A stretch of 64,000 nt of DNA from NCBI RefSeq assembly GCF_900199435.1, contig NZ_OAML01000003.1, forward strand, positions 761,166 to 825,165, read 5' to 3'. Both the position numbers and the translations under genes were made by a program. The notes under the pieces are model-generated. The model ran no database searches, had not been told where the DNA came from, and worked only from the letters and a program-made list of their open reading frames with translations. The DNA comes from Pygmaiobacter massiliensis (GTDB lineage Bacteria; Bacillota; Clostridia; Oscillospirales; Ruminococcaceae). Shown here piece by piece: positions 51,632-59,958 of this stretch. Position 1 is the stretch's first letter. Every line of letters starts with the position of its first letter.

Positions 51632-51674
51632 GGCGTATTTTATGAACAAAATTTAAAATCTCGCAAACAAAATC

Positions 51675-51711
51675 AAAAAAAGCTGCTGTTTGAGCCAAAA
51701 ACAGCAGCTTT
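51675..51711 (-). terminator. terminator of the holin-like gene
   Basis: AAAGCTGCTGTTT (51679-51691) pairs with AAACAGCAGCTTT (51699-51711). On the minus strand it is followed by a T-tract (complement of 51675-51680). Confidence 0.82.
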
Positions 51712-51747
51712 CTATTTTCACTTTTAGGGGCGCTTAGGCACAAAAAT

Positions 51748-52047
51748 TTATTCTGCTTTTTGCGCCTGCTTAATTAGTTGGTCGGTAAGTACCGCAGTAC
51801 CGGCTACCAAAATGCCTTGTACGAGTGCAGTAAAAACAGCAAGGGCGATGTCCTGCCGGGTAATCAGCGTACTTGTGGACAAAACCCAAATGGCAGCAAG
51901 AAAAATACCGATGCCTACCAAAACCACCGGGATTTTATTATTAGGAAAGAAAGACGCATTTTTTAAGATGATGCCGAGGATGTAAAGGACTGCGACAAGC
52001 ACCAGCAACTCGGGCTTTATAAATTCCGAAATATTGGAAAGTTCCAT
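51748..52047 (-). CDS. phage-type holin (Hol44 / holin superfamily V-like)
   Basis: 99 residues with three hydrophobic spans. The pattern EFIKPELLVLVAVLYILGIILKN, PVVLVGIGIFLAAIWVL, QDIALAVFTALVQGILVAG resembles the Phage_holin_5_2 (Hol44) family. Such proteins form membrane holes for endolysin release. No phage structural, lysin or integrase gene is near, so it is a domesticated or lone holin, perhaps used in sporulation-mother-cell or autolytic release; this is inference. The start at 52047 follows GAGGTGG. Confidence 0.72.
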   Translation of the reverse strand: MELSNISEFIKPELLVLVAVLYILGIILKNASFFPNNKIPVVLVGIGIFLAAIWVLSTSTLITRQDIALAVFTALVQGILVAGTAVLTDQLIKQAQKAE

Positions 52048-52084
52048 CAATGGTCCACCTCTTCTTTCACAAAATACTTGCAAA

Positions 52085-52437
52085 ACAAAACGACCGCCAA
52101 AAGGTTGCGGTCTGTATCCTTTTTATATGTATTATTTTTAATTTACAAAAATACAGGGTTTTCATGGGAACTTGATAAAAACTTTGATTTTTTGAAAGCT
52201 CGCATTTTTTAAAATCATAGAAACTATGCCGAAAACACACCCGTTGGGGCCGAAAACGGCGGACGGTGACGCTAAGAATCCGTCAAGAGTCAAAACCATA
52301 AAATCAAAACAATGGATTATTGTTGCACTGCTAAACGTTTTTTCTCATACAAATACTAGTCGTTTGCGGGCGAACCTTGTCATTTTAAGGCATGTTTTTA
52401 CGCTTCGGTTAGTTTCAACAAGCCTCGTTAGGTCGTA
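52085..52437 (+). other. gene-free region upstream of gltS
   Basis: Mostly AT-rich sequence with short dyads (CCGTT/AACGG near 52247-52266; GACGG/CCGTC near 52261-52285). No open frame has an SD and no known RNA family is recognised. Confidence 0.35.
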
Positions 52438-52465
52438 TTGACTAAATTTTATAAGAACTCAATTA

Positions 52466-52493
52466 TGCACCATATGTATTTGTGTATGGTGCA
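52466..52493 (+). promoter_or_regulatory. operator candidate upstream of gltS
   Basis: Perfect 8-bp inverted repeat TGCACCAT (52466-52473) and ATGGTGCA (52486-52493) with a 12-bp spacer. It lies 30 bp upstream of TATAAT at 52524-52529, which has no recognisable -35, suggesting an activator-dependent promoter. Confidence 0.5.
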
Positions 52494-52523
52494 CAAAATC
52501 CATGGAATGCAGAACAAAAATTA

Positions 52524-52822
52524 TATAATCTATAGCCATAAACCCGCGAGGACCAGATTTTGTGCGGCTGCCGCTTTCGGTTTATGGCAGCATTCTTTGA
52601 CCGCATACAAAGAAAACGCAGAGACCCTGGCTGCGGGGCAGCCAGCGCAATATAAGGGCATGCGCTGCTGTATAAGAAAAGATGTTAAAGATGCCTGAAG
52701 GCAGTGTACTGGCAGAAGGTTTCTCTGAACAGGAGGTGCAAAGTCGATCCTATTTTACCCCTTGGGTTTTGGTGTTGCGGTTCAGGTCCGTTGGAAAACA
52801 AAGATACAAAAGGAGTGGAGTT
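52524..52822 (+). ncRNA. structured leader of gltS, unknown class
   Basis: From TATAAT (52524-52529) a leader of about 290 nt runs to gltS. It contains GCCATAAACC (52535-52544) with GGTTTATGGC (52579-52588) enclosing a small hairpin. A perfect 8-bp hairpin CTGGCTGC/GCAGCCAG (52627-52645) and AGCGCA/TGCGCT pairs (52644-52666) follow, then a TGCC-TGAA-GGCA tetraloop (about 52690-52702). No riboswitch family is recognised. Confidence 0.4.
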
Positions 52823-54046
52823 ATGGTCATTTCCCTTAATTTAATCCAAAGCGTGTGCTTGGGTGTAGTTGTCTTTTTGGTAGGGCAGTTCATCGTCAAA
52901 AAAGTACGCTTTTTGGATACTTATTGCATTCCCGCGCCGGTAGTGGGCGGTCTGCTTTTCGCCATCATTCATTTGATTGGTGTGCAGACAGGTACTTATT
53001 CTTTTACGTTTGATTACTCGATGAAAGAATTCTTTATGATTGCTTTCTTCTCAACCATTGGTTTCAGTGCCAGCCTTAAAGTCATTAAAAAAGGCGGCGT
53101 CGCTATTGTGATTTTGTTCCTGGTTTCTTCTGTGATGCTCGTCATCCAGAACGTTTGGGGCGTTGCAATTGCGCGTGTATTTGGCTTGCACCCGCTACTG
53201 GGCATGTGCGCAGGTTCCATTTCACTGATGGGCGGTGTTGGCTCTTCTGCCGCATTTGCACCGCTGATGGAGCAAAACGGCGCCGTCGGCGGTCTGCCGT
53301 TTGCAATCGCATCTGCTACATTTGGTCTTGTTATGGGTGGCCTTGTGAGCGGACCGATTGCTAAGTTCCTCATCGAGCGTCGCAAGCTGAACGAAGCTGT
53401 CACCGTGAAAGCAGGCCATTCTCAGGTGGATTATTCCAGCCTGACTGCCGAAGATGAAGAAGCCACTGTCATTGAAGTAAGCAAAATGCACAAAGCTTTC
53501 TTTCAGATTGTTATTGCCATGGGCTTTGGATCAATTATCTCCTTGCTCATCAGCAAAACAGGACTTTTGTTCCCCGCTTATGTGGGTGCCATTTTCGCAG
53601 CTGCGATTATTCGCAACGGCGGCGAAAAACTGCACATTGAAATCTGCACCAAAGAGATTGATGCGCTGGGCAACTTGTTTTTGAACATTTTCCTTGCCAT
53701 GACAATTATGGGCCTTGAGATTTGGAAACTTGCAGAAGTGGCAGTGCCGCTGCTCGTAATTCTGATCGGGCAGGTGATTCTGCTGGCCATTTTTGCAGCA
53801 GGCGTAGTATTTTTCTTCTGTGGCAGAGACTACGATGCAGCCGTCATGTCCGCAGGCTTCTATGGGTACGCCATGGGCGCAACCCCCAACGCAATGGCAA
53901 GTATGAATGCTGTGGTAGAACACTACGGCCGCCCCTCACCAAAGGCATTTTTCACCGTGCCTATCGTCGGCGGCTTTTTGATGGATTTCGCGATGGCGAT
54001 TCTCATCGTCGGCCATATGAACTTGATTTTGGCCGGAGTCCTTTAA
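52823..54046 (+). CDS. gltS: sodium/glutamate symporter
   Basis: 407 residues, about 11 spans, standard GltS length. Family segments are IPAPVVGGLLFAIIHL (near residue 35), FFSTIGFSASLKVIKKGG (near 75), and the substrate loop AGSISLMGGVGSSAAFAPLME. The last matches GltS rather than the longer family member at 27193. The start at 52823 is chosen for AAAGGAG; an in-frame opening to 52682 lies in the structured leader. Expected to import glutamate with Na+. Confidence 0.9.
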   Translation: MVISLNLIQSVCLGVVVFLVGQFIVKKVRFLDTYCIPAPVVGGLLFAIIHLIGVQTGTYSFTFDYSMKEFFMIAFFSTIGFSASLKVIKKGGVAIVILFLVSSVMLVIQNVWGVAIARVFGLHPLLGMCAGSISLMGGVGSSAAFAPLMEQNGAVGGLPFAIASATFGLVMGGLVSGPIAKFLIERRKLNEAVTVKAGHSQVDYSSLTAEDEEATVIEVSKMHKAFFQIVIAMGFGSIISLLISKTGLLFPAYVGAIFAAAIIRNGGEKLHIEICTKEIDALGNLFLNIFLAMTIMGLEIWKLAEVAVPLLVILIGQVILLAIFAAGVVFFFCGRDYDAAVMSAGFYGYAMGATPNAMASMNAVVEHYGRPSPKAFFTVPIVGGFLMDFAMAILIVGHMNLILAGVL

Positions 54047-54072
54047 CGGTAACACAAGGCGTTTGTCTTGTT

Positions 54073-54132
54073 CCGTTTTGTTGGCCGGAAACGGCAAAAA
54101 ACAGACCTGCTTTCGGGCAGGTCTGTTTTTTT
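54073..54132 (+). terminator. terminator after gltS
   Basis: AAAACAGACCTGC (54098-54110) pairs with GCAGGTCTGTTTT (54117-54129), followed by more T. A smaller CCGTTT/AAACGG hairpin precedes it. Confidence 0.85.
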
Positions 54133-54159
54133 GAGCAACGCAAGGCGAAAAAATGGTAA

Positions 54160-54203
54160 AAAAGAAAGCCGCTTTTTCCCATGAGAGATAAAAGCGACTT
54201 TCT
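54160..54203 (-). terminator. second minus-strand terminator beyond the hydratase gene
   Basis: AAAGCCGCTTTT (54165-54176) with AAAAGCGACTTT (54190-54201), one mismatch. On the minus strand it is followed by CTTTTTTACC. It backs up the terminator at 54305-54325. Confidence 0.6.
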
Positions 54204-54304
54204 AAGGCAGAGAATAAAACGCTGCTAGGCCGCCGTGCAATGTATGAGAGGAAACACTGCGCGGCGCTGGGCACAAAGGCCCCGCTTGATTCTCTGGCTG
54301 ACAT

Positions 54305-54325
54305 AAAAAACGGCAACATTTGCCG
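54305..54325 (-). terminator. terminator of the response regulator/hydratase operon
   Basis: CGGCAA (54311-54316), CAT loop, TTGCCG (54320-54325), followed on the minus strand by six T (complement of 54305-54310). Confidence 0.7.
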
Positions 54326-54365
54326 GCCGTGGATAACCTGAACTTCTCGCAGGAGGACGAAGCAA

Positions 54366-54458
54366 AAACTGCACCGGCAGCACACCGGAAAAGTGGCATC
54401 TTTTCGGTGATAATGAGCAGCAGTTATACGCAGAAAAAGCACAATGCCGGTGCAGTTT
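54366..54458 (-). ncRNA. nested stem-loop in the 3' region of the hydratase transcript
   Basis: A perfect 14-bp stem (AAACTGCACCGGCA 54366-54379 with TGCCGGTGCAGTTT 54445-54458) encloses a second hairpin (CACCGGAAAAG 54383-54393 with CTTTTCGGTG 54400-54409, one bulged G). A weaker ATAA/TTAT pair is also enclosed. It lies between the hydratase stop and its terminator, in a 3' untranslated region of about 200 nt. Confidence 0.5.
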
Positions 54459-54505
54459 ATGGCGTTCGTCCAGAAGAAAAAGAAGAATTGGAACAAGTGA
54501 AAGGG

Positions 54506-56776
54506 TTAGCAGCTGCCGCGGTAATAATTAATCAGGCAGCCATCGGCAAGAATTTGCCGTTCCGGTTCGGTCAGAGCTCCGGTAGAGACGGTAAACGGCG
54601 TCACTGTGCCATCGGGCTTTACGGCAAAAGCATTCAGTGCGGGGCGGTTTTCGAGCACCGCATTGCGCACGTCCGGCAAAAAGATGTAATCACCGAGCGA
54701 GAAAAGCTCAGGAGATTCTACCAAAAACGGAGTGATACCCCAGTTGATGCAGTTGGAGCGGTAGCGTTTGGTCGCATATTGGCGTGCAAAATTTGCAGCG
54801 CCGCCCATTACACGCTGGCAAGAGGCCGCCTGCTCGCGCGCAGAACCATCGCCCGGCATATTTGCAAAGATTGCGGAGCCGATTACCGTGGATTCCGGTT
54901 TGCAGGTAAGCCCCGCCTGCACTAACGCTGCATAAACAGCCAGCAGCTCGGGGGAGAGAGGCTTGCCAATCTCGCGGTCGCGCTCTGCCTGGCGCATTTC
55001 TTTACTGCGCGGCACATAGCGAGGGTCACGGCGGAACAGTGCAAACTCACTCAGCCGCTCTGGGTTAGACCGGTAGCTCGAAGTTTCGCCGGAGGGAATC
55101 AGCTCGTCGGTGGTGGTGACAGGGTCGGTGATGTAAGCGCAAACCTTAACGAGTAAATCGTCTGAGAGGGCAGGCATTTCAGGCCAGTCTTTGATGTTCG
55201 GGCCAAATCGCAGTTCGGTTTCGGGTTCTGGGCGGCCCCAGCCATTGTAAACACGCTTTTCGTAAATACCGCCGTCATAGTGATAATCGGTTTTGGTATA
55301 GGCAACATCAATGTCGGTGGCAGCGGTGAGGCGGCCGCCGTTAGCGGCCGTTGCAGCAATGCTGCGCGCATCCATCAGTGCCACTGCCGACATCTGCCCC
55401 TCGCCGGGTTTGGAGCCTTCGCGATTGGGGAAATTGCGGGTGGTATGGCGAATCGAGAATTCGCCGTTTGCCGGGCAATCACCAGCGCCAAAGCAGGGGC
55501 CGCAGAAACATTCGCGCATAATCGCCCCGGCAGAAACCAAATCTGCCATCCGCCCATTTTTAGCAAGCTCTGCGTAAACCGGCATACTGCCGGGATAAAG
55601 GCTGAGGGTAAACGCGCCCTTGCCGCAGCTTTTGCCGCGCAGAATATCAGCGGCGGCGCAAAGATTATCAAAGGTGCCGCCGGCGCAACCGGCGATTTCG
55701 CCCTGATCCACCCAAATGGCATTATCGTGCAGCTTGCTCATCAGGTCCATTTTGGCACCCTGAATCTGCTTGTTCGCGGCTTCCTGCATTTCATACAGAA
55801 TTTCTGCCGCGTTTTGCTGTAGCTCATGGATAGTAAAGGTGTTGGAAGGATGCATCGGCATTGCGATGGTGCACTCCACGGTGGAAAGATCAATAAAAAC
55901 GCAGCCGTCGTAATAAGCGACCTCGCTTGGTTTCAGCTCGCTATAATCCTGCGGGCGGCCATGCAGATAAAAATACTCTTTCACTGCGTCATCGGTCACC
56001 CAGATAGAGCTCCAGCAAGTCGTTTCGGTGGTCATTACATCGATGGCATTGCGGTATTCTATCGGCAGTGAAGCAATGCCGGGGCCGACAAATTCCATGA
56101 CCTTGTTTTTGACGTAGCCGTTTTTATAAACGGCGCCGACGATGGAGAGTGCCACGTCATGCGGGCCAACGCCGGGGCGCGGGGTTCCCGTCAGGTAAAC
56201 TGCGATAACACCAGGGCGCGCAAAGTCATAGGTACGCCCCACGAGCTGTTTTGCCAGCTCGCCGCCGCCTTCGCCCACGGCAAGGGTGCCCAGAGCGCCA
56301 TAACGGGTGTGGCTGTCGCTGCCGAGAATCATTTTGCCGCAGCCAGCCATAGTTTCACGGTTATAGCTGTGAATGTTTGCGAGGTTGGTGGGCACATAGA
56401 TGCCACCGTATTTATGCGCGGCAGACAGTGCGAACTTATGGTCATCTTCATTGATGGTTCCGCCGACTGCGCACAAGCTGTTGTGGCAGTTTGTGAGCAC
56501 GTACGGCATCGGGAACTGCGTCATGCCAGACGCCCGCGCTGTTTGAATAATACCTACATATGTAATGTCGTGGCTGGCCATACTGTCAAACCGCAACCGA
56601 AGCGCATCTATATCATCAGAAAGGTTATGCCGGTTTAAAATATCGTAGGCAATGGTGCCCTTTCTCGCTTCGTCAGCCGTTGTGTGATAGCCCGTTTTTT
56701 GCAGCAGTTCTGCTTGTGTTTCGTAAATCTCTGACCCGTTTGCCAGAAAGATGCCACCTTGATAAAGTTTGATCAT
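54506..56776 (-). CDS. aconitase-family hydratase, YbhJ-like
   Basis: 756-residue [4Fe-4S] hydratase. Cluster cysteines are recognisable: EIAGCAGGTFDN (equivalent of the first ligand) and CGPCFGAGDCPANGEF (equivalents of the second and third). LGSDSHTRYGALGTLAVGEGG is the aconitase substrate loop. The C-terminal swivel-like domain has NCINWGITPFLV. It resembles E. coli YbhJ, whose substrate is not established. It lies 48 bp after the response regulator and near a Tct transporter, so hydration or isomerisation of a tricarboxylate such as citrate or aconitate is a reasonable inference. Confidence 0.85.
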   Translation of the reverse strand: MIKLYQGGIFLANGSEIYETQAELLQKTGYHTTADEARKGTIAYDILNRHNLSDDIDALRLRFDSMASHDITYVGIIQTARASGMTQFPMPYVLTNCHNSLCAVGGTINEDDHKFALSAAHKYGGIYVPTNLANIHSYNRETMAGCGKMILGSDSHTRYGALGTLAVGEGGGELAKQLVGRTYDFARPGVIAVYLTGTPRPGVGPHDVALSIVGAVYKNGYVKNKVMEFVGPGIASLPIEYRNAIDVMTTETTCWSSIWVTDDAVKEYFYLHGRPQDYSELKPSEVAYYDGCVFIDLSTVECTIAMPMHPSNTFTIHELQQNAAEILYEMQEAANKQIQGAKMDLMSKLHDNAIWVDQGEIAGCAGGTFDNLCAAADILRGKSCGKGAFTLSLYPGSMPVYAELAKNGRMADLVSAGAIMRECFCGPCFGAGDCPANGEFSIRHTTRNFPNREGSKPGEGQMSAVALMDARSIAATAANGGRLTAATDIDVAYTKTDYHYDGGIYEKRVYNGWGRPEPETELRFGPNIKDWPEMPALSDDLLVKVCAYITDPVTTTDELIPSGETSSYRSNPERLSEFALFRRDPRYVPRSKEMRQAERDREIGKPLSPELLAVYAALVQAGLTCKPESTVIGSAIFANMPGDGSAREQAASCQRVMGGAANFARQYATKRYRSNCINWGITPFLVESPELFSLGDYIFLPDVRNAVLENRPALNAFAVKPDGTVTPFTVSTGALTEPERQILADGCLINYYRGSC

Positions 56777-56824
56777 TGCAATCTCCTTAAACGATAGGCG
56801 AACACCGGCAAACAGGTGCCGGTA

Positions 56825-57520
56825 TTAGCTGTGGCCTTCGCCCGGAGCAAAGCGGTAGCCCGCCCCCCAGACGGTACGAATATAAGAAGGACGCTTGGGA
56901 TCGTCCTCAATTTTATTGCGCAAGTGGCTTATGTACACCATAATGGCGTTTTCATCCACAATGGAATCTCCCCAGATTTGAGAGTAAAGCTGCTCTTTTG
57001 AAAAAAGCCGTCCAGCGTTTTCCATAAACAGCCGCATCATAATACTTTCTTTAGAAGAAAGCGGAATTTCGGTGCCGTTTTTAAACAGTTTCATTGTGTC
57101 GCAGTTATAAGAAAACGGTCCGCTTGCAATCAGGCTGCCGCCGGTGCTTTTGCGGTCACGCCGAATCAGCGCTTTTACCTTGGCACCAAGCAATACCGGG
57201 TTAAACGGCTTTACGATATAGTCGTCTGCACCGATGTCCAGCCCGTAAATTGTGTTGTAATCTTCGCTTTTCGCTGAAAGGATGATGATAGGGGTATCGC
57301 AGCCGGCACCGCGCACTGCCTGCACAACTTCAAACCCATCAATTTCGCCCATCATCACGTCCATAATCATCAGGTCGTACTGCTGTTTGCGCGCAAAAAC
57401 AAGCGCCTCTTCTCCGCTGGAAGCAAGCGTGCAGTCCATCCCGTTTGACGTGAGCACACGAAACAGAATCTTACGTACCGCTGCGTCATCATCCACTACA
57501 AGAATTTTCTCGTCCGCCAT
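56825..57520 (-). CDS. OmpR-family response regulator
   Basis: 231 residues: receiver domain (ILVVDDDAAVRKIL, phospho-acceptor Asp in DLMIMDVMMGEIDG near residue 53, switch Lys in DDYIVKPFNP) followed by a winged-helix DNA-binding domain (SKESIMMRLFMENAGRLFSKEQL and VYISHLRNKIEDDP). It probably works with the divergent hybrid sensor kinase. Its gene is in front of the hydratase gene on one transcript. Start supported by GGAGGG. Confidence 0.93.
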   Translation of the reverse strand: MADEKILVVDDDAAVRKILFRVLTSNGMDCTLASSGEEALVFARKQQYDLMIMDVMMGEIDGFEVVQAVRGAGCDTPIIILSAKSEDYNTIYGLDIGADDYIVKPFNPVLLGAKVKALIRRDRKSTGGSLIASGPFSYNCDTMKLFKNGTEIPLSSKESIMMRLFMENAGRLFSKEQLYSQIWGDSIVDENAIMVYISHLRNKIEDDPKRPSYIRTVWGAGYRFAPGEGHS

Positions 57521-57588
57521 CCGGCAGCCCTCCCTTACCTCTCAAAACGACACCAGAATTAGCAGATTCTTAGCGTCTGATTACTTTA

Positions 57589-57696
57589 AGTATATCGAAT
57601 GAGAAGAAAAAAGCAAGGAAGGCAACGCCCCGGAGCATGATTCTTAAAAGATTTTAAGAATTTGTCGGTTGCACCAAAAAAGTTTCACGTTACAAT
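57589..57696. promoter_or_regulatory. divergent promoters with a central 22-bp palindrome
   Basis: Plus strand: TTGCAC (57669-57674), 16-bp spacer, TACAAT (57691-57696) for the sensor kinase. Minus strand: TTGCTT (complement of 57611-57616), 16-bp spacer, TATACT (complement of 57589-57594) for the regulator. Between them is a perfect dyad ATTCTTAAAA-GA-TTTTAAGAAT (57640-57661), about 50 bp from both starts. Related TTCTTA and TTTAAG half-sites occur near 57567 and 57585. Confidence 0.65.
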
Positions 57697-57728
57697 AGAA
57701 GTATAGACAAGCTGCTAAGGAGCGTTGT

Positions 57729-59918
57729 ATGAAAAAGAAGATGAAGCTGCTGACCAGCCGTGCGGTGCTGGCAAGTGCATTGGTCATACTGATTATGCTG
57801 GTAGGGATTCTGCGTATCCTTTCTACTTTTTTTGAGTTTCAGCAGACGATTATCTCACAGCAGGAAGAGCAGATGCTTGCGGTTTCAAAATCGGTCGCAA
57901 GCAGCATTTCCATTTACATAAATGGTTATCTTTCCGACATGACGGTGTTGCGTTCCAGCGAGGAGTTTGTTAAAGGCTATTGGCAGTTCACCCAAACGGG
58001 CGATGGTTCCGCATTGAAAGACTGCCTTGAGGAGTATACCGAAGTGCGGCCCAGCACGGTAACCGGGCTTTGCCTGCTAAATAACAACGGGCGGTATGTG
58101 CTGGGCACAGCGCAGGCGGCACAATATGCCAAGCGTACCATCGAACATACCAGCACCCAGATGCTTTATTTTAAAGATGACGCCGGTTCTTATTGCATCG
58201 GCATTGCCCTGCCGGTTTATCAGGAACATTGGCTGGTTTGCCTGCTTAACATCAGCGATATGTACCAGCGCATTGGTTCGGATATTCGCATGGGTACCAG
58301 CGGCTATGTAATGATTATGGCCTCGAATGGGCTGATTTTGATGCATCCGTCCTCGCGCGAAGTTGGCATTGACGTGGTGGAAGGCCGCCGCATTCGCTAC
58401 GCTGACCGGGATTTTACAGAGCTTGCCGCTGTTGCGGAGCGCCAGAAGCACGGCGAAACCGGGGTAGATGTTTATTGGTCCTACGATTGGATGCGCCCAA
58501 GCAATGCAAAGCCGGTGCGAAAACTATGTGCCTACACACCTGCACCGCTGCGGGACGATTTTATGATTGTTTGTACGGTGACCGATTATGCCGCCATGTT
58601 GCAGCCACTGCACTCCTCAATGAGGCATATGCTTGGCGATGTGGTCATGGTTTTTGCCGGGGCAAGCGGGTTGTTGATGATTCTGCTCTACTTACAAAAC
58701 AGCCGCCGCCGTGTGGCAGAAGAAAACCGTACCCTGCGTGAGGTGAACAGCAGTCTGGAAGAACTGCATGCCCGCGAAGAGCAGATACAGCACAGCCAGC
58801 GGCTGCAAACCATAGGCACCTTAACGGGAGGCATTGCGCACGAGTTTAATAACCTGCTGACCCCAATTATGGGGTATTCCGGCATGATGTTGCAAACGCT
58901 GCCGGAGGACAGCATGCTGCGCGAAGATGCACAGGAAATTTACACAAGCGCCGAAAAGGCGAAAGAAATCATCCAGCAAATTACGATGTTATCCCGCAAA
59001 AGTGTGGGGCATACCTTTACGCAGATTGACCTTGGCAAACTGAGCCAGCGTGTGGAAAAGATTACGCGTTCCATTTTGCCGCAGAATGTAACTCTGGAGG
59101 TCAGATGTGCATTTGACCATGCCGGGGTGCTGGGCAACGAAACGCAGCTGACTCAGGTGGTGCTGAACCTTTGTGCCAACGCCATTGGGGCGATTGGCAC
59201 AAAAGAGGACGGTCACCTTGCGATTGTGGGCGAGCTGATGGACGCGGCACGTTTGCCCAATATGGTACCCCCGCGTGAGGGGTACAGCAGATATGCGGTA
59301 ATGCAGTTCAGCGACAATGGTTGCGGCATTGAGCCGCGGCTGCTGGAGCGAATTTTTGAACCGTTTTTCACTACCAAAAAAGCAGGGCAGGGCACCGGGT
59401 TGGGGCTTTCGCTGGCGCAAAGCATTGTAGAAAGCCACGGCGGAGGCATTACGGTAGAAAGCACGCAGGGCGTAGGCACTACGTTTGCCGTTTATCTGCC
59501 GGTCAGCAACGAAAATGTAACCTTGCAGCCTACGGCAGAGGAAATACCCGATTTAGACCGGGCACCGATTGTGGTAGTCGACAACGACCCGCGTATCTTG
59601 AGAATGCTGGAGCGTGGGCTGACCGAGAAGGGGTATTCAGTCACTTCGTTTGATCACCCGGCCAAAGCTGCGGAGTATCTGCGTGGCCATTTTTGCGCGG
59701 CGCTTGTCACCGATTACTCGATGCCGGACATGCTTGGCACAAACCTTGCAGTGATTGCGCGAGGCATTCAGCCGGGTATCCGCATTATTGTTTTAACAGG
59801 GCTCATTGAGCGAGATATTGTTGAACTCAAACACCGCGAGATTATAGATGACTATCTGCTAAAACCCATTTTGTGTGAAGAAGTAAGCCGCCGCTTGCTG
59901 CAGCTGCTGCAAGTGTAA
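57729..59918 (+). CDS. hybrid sensor histidine kinase with C-terminal receiver
   Basis: 729 residues. A span at about residues 10-33 is followed by an extracytoplasmic sensor of about 270 residues (dCACHE-like; GTSGYVMIMASNGLILMHPSS) and a second span at about 300-322. A short coiled coil leads to the HisKA motif GGIAHEFNNLLTPIMGYSG (phospho-His near 377). The ATPase domain has NLCANAIGAIG, DNGCGI and GQGTGLGLSLAQSIVESHGG. The receiver has VVVDNDPRIL, phospho-Asp in LVTDYSMPD and LLKPI. It probably senses an external di/tricarboxylate; this rests on the neighbouring Tct genes. Confidence 0.92.
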   Translation: MKKKMKLLTSRAVLASALVILIMLVGILRILSTFFEFQQTIISQQEEQMLAVSKSVASSISIYINGYLSDMTVLRSSEEFVKGYWQFTQTGDGSALKDCLEEYTEVRPSTVTGLCLLNNNGRYVLGTAQAAQYAKRTIEHTSTQMLYFKDDAGSYCIGIALPVYQEHWLVCLLNISDMYQRIGSDIRMGTSGYVMIMASNGLILMHPSSREVGIDVVEGRRIRYADRDFTELAAVAERQKHGETGVDVYWSYDWMRPSNAKPVRKLCAYTPAPLRDDFMIVCTVTDYAAMLQPLHSSMRHMLGDVVMVFAGASGLLMILLYLQNSRRRVAEENRTLREVNSSLEELHAREEQIQHSQRLQTIGTLTGGIAHEFNNLLTPIMGYSGMMLQTLPEDSMLREDAQEIYTSAEKAKEIIQQITMLSRKSVGHTFTQIDLGKLSQRVEKITRSILPQNVTLEVRCAFDHAGVLGNETQLTQVVLNLCANAIGAIGTKEDGHLAIVGELMDAARLPNMVPPREGYSRYAVMQFSDNGCGIEPRLLERIFEPFFTTKKAGQGTGLGLSLAQSIVESHGGGITVESTQGVGTTFAVYLPVSNENVTLQPTAEEIPDLDRAPIVVVDNDPRILRMLERGLTEKGYSVTSFDHPAKAAEYLRGHFCAALVTDYSMPDMLGTNLAVIARGIQPGIRIIVLTGLIERDIVELKHREIIDDYLLKPILCEEVSRRLLQLLQV

Positions 59919-59958
59919 GCACTGCCGGCAAGGCGCTAAAGCCGAAAGAAGAGGGAAC

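Noticed and set aside
51748-52047. Holin as evidence for a prophage
   Set aside because: No integrase, structural, lysin or replication gene and no att-like repeats are found on either side.
53936-54496. 186-codon minus-strand open frame in the gltS/hydratase gap
   Set aside because: Overlaps two terminators and the end of gltS; low-complexity Phe-rich start, no SD.
54320-54925. 201-codon plus-strand open frame entering the hydratase gene
   Set aside because: Most of it is antisense to the hydratase C-terminus, and its start lies in the structured 3' region.
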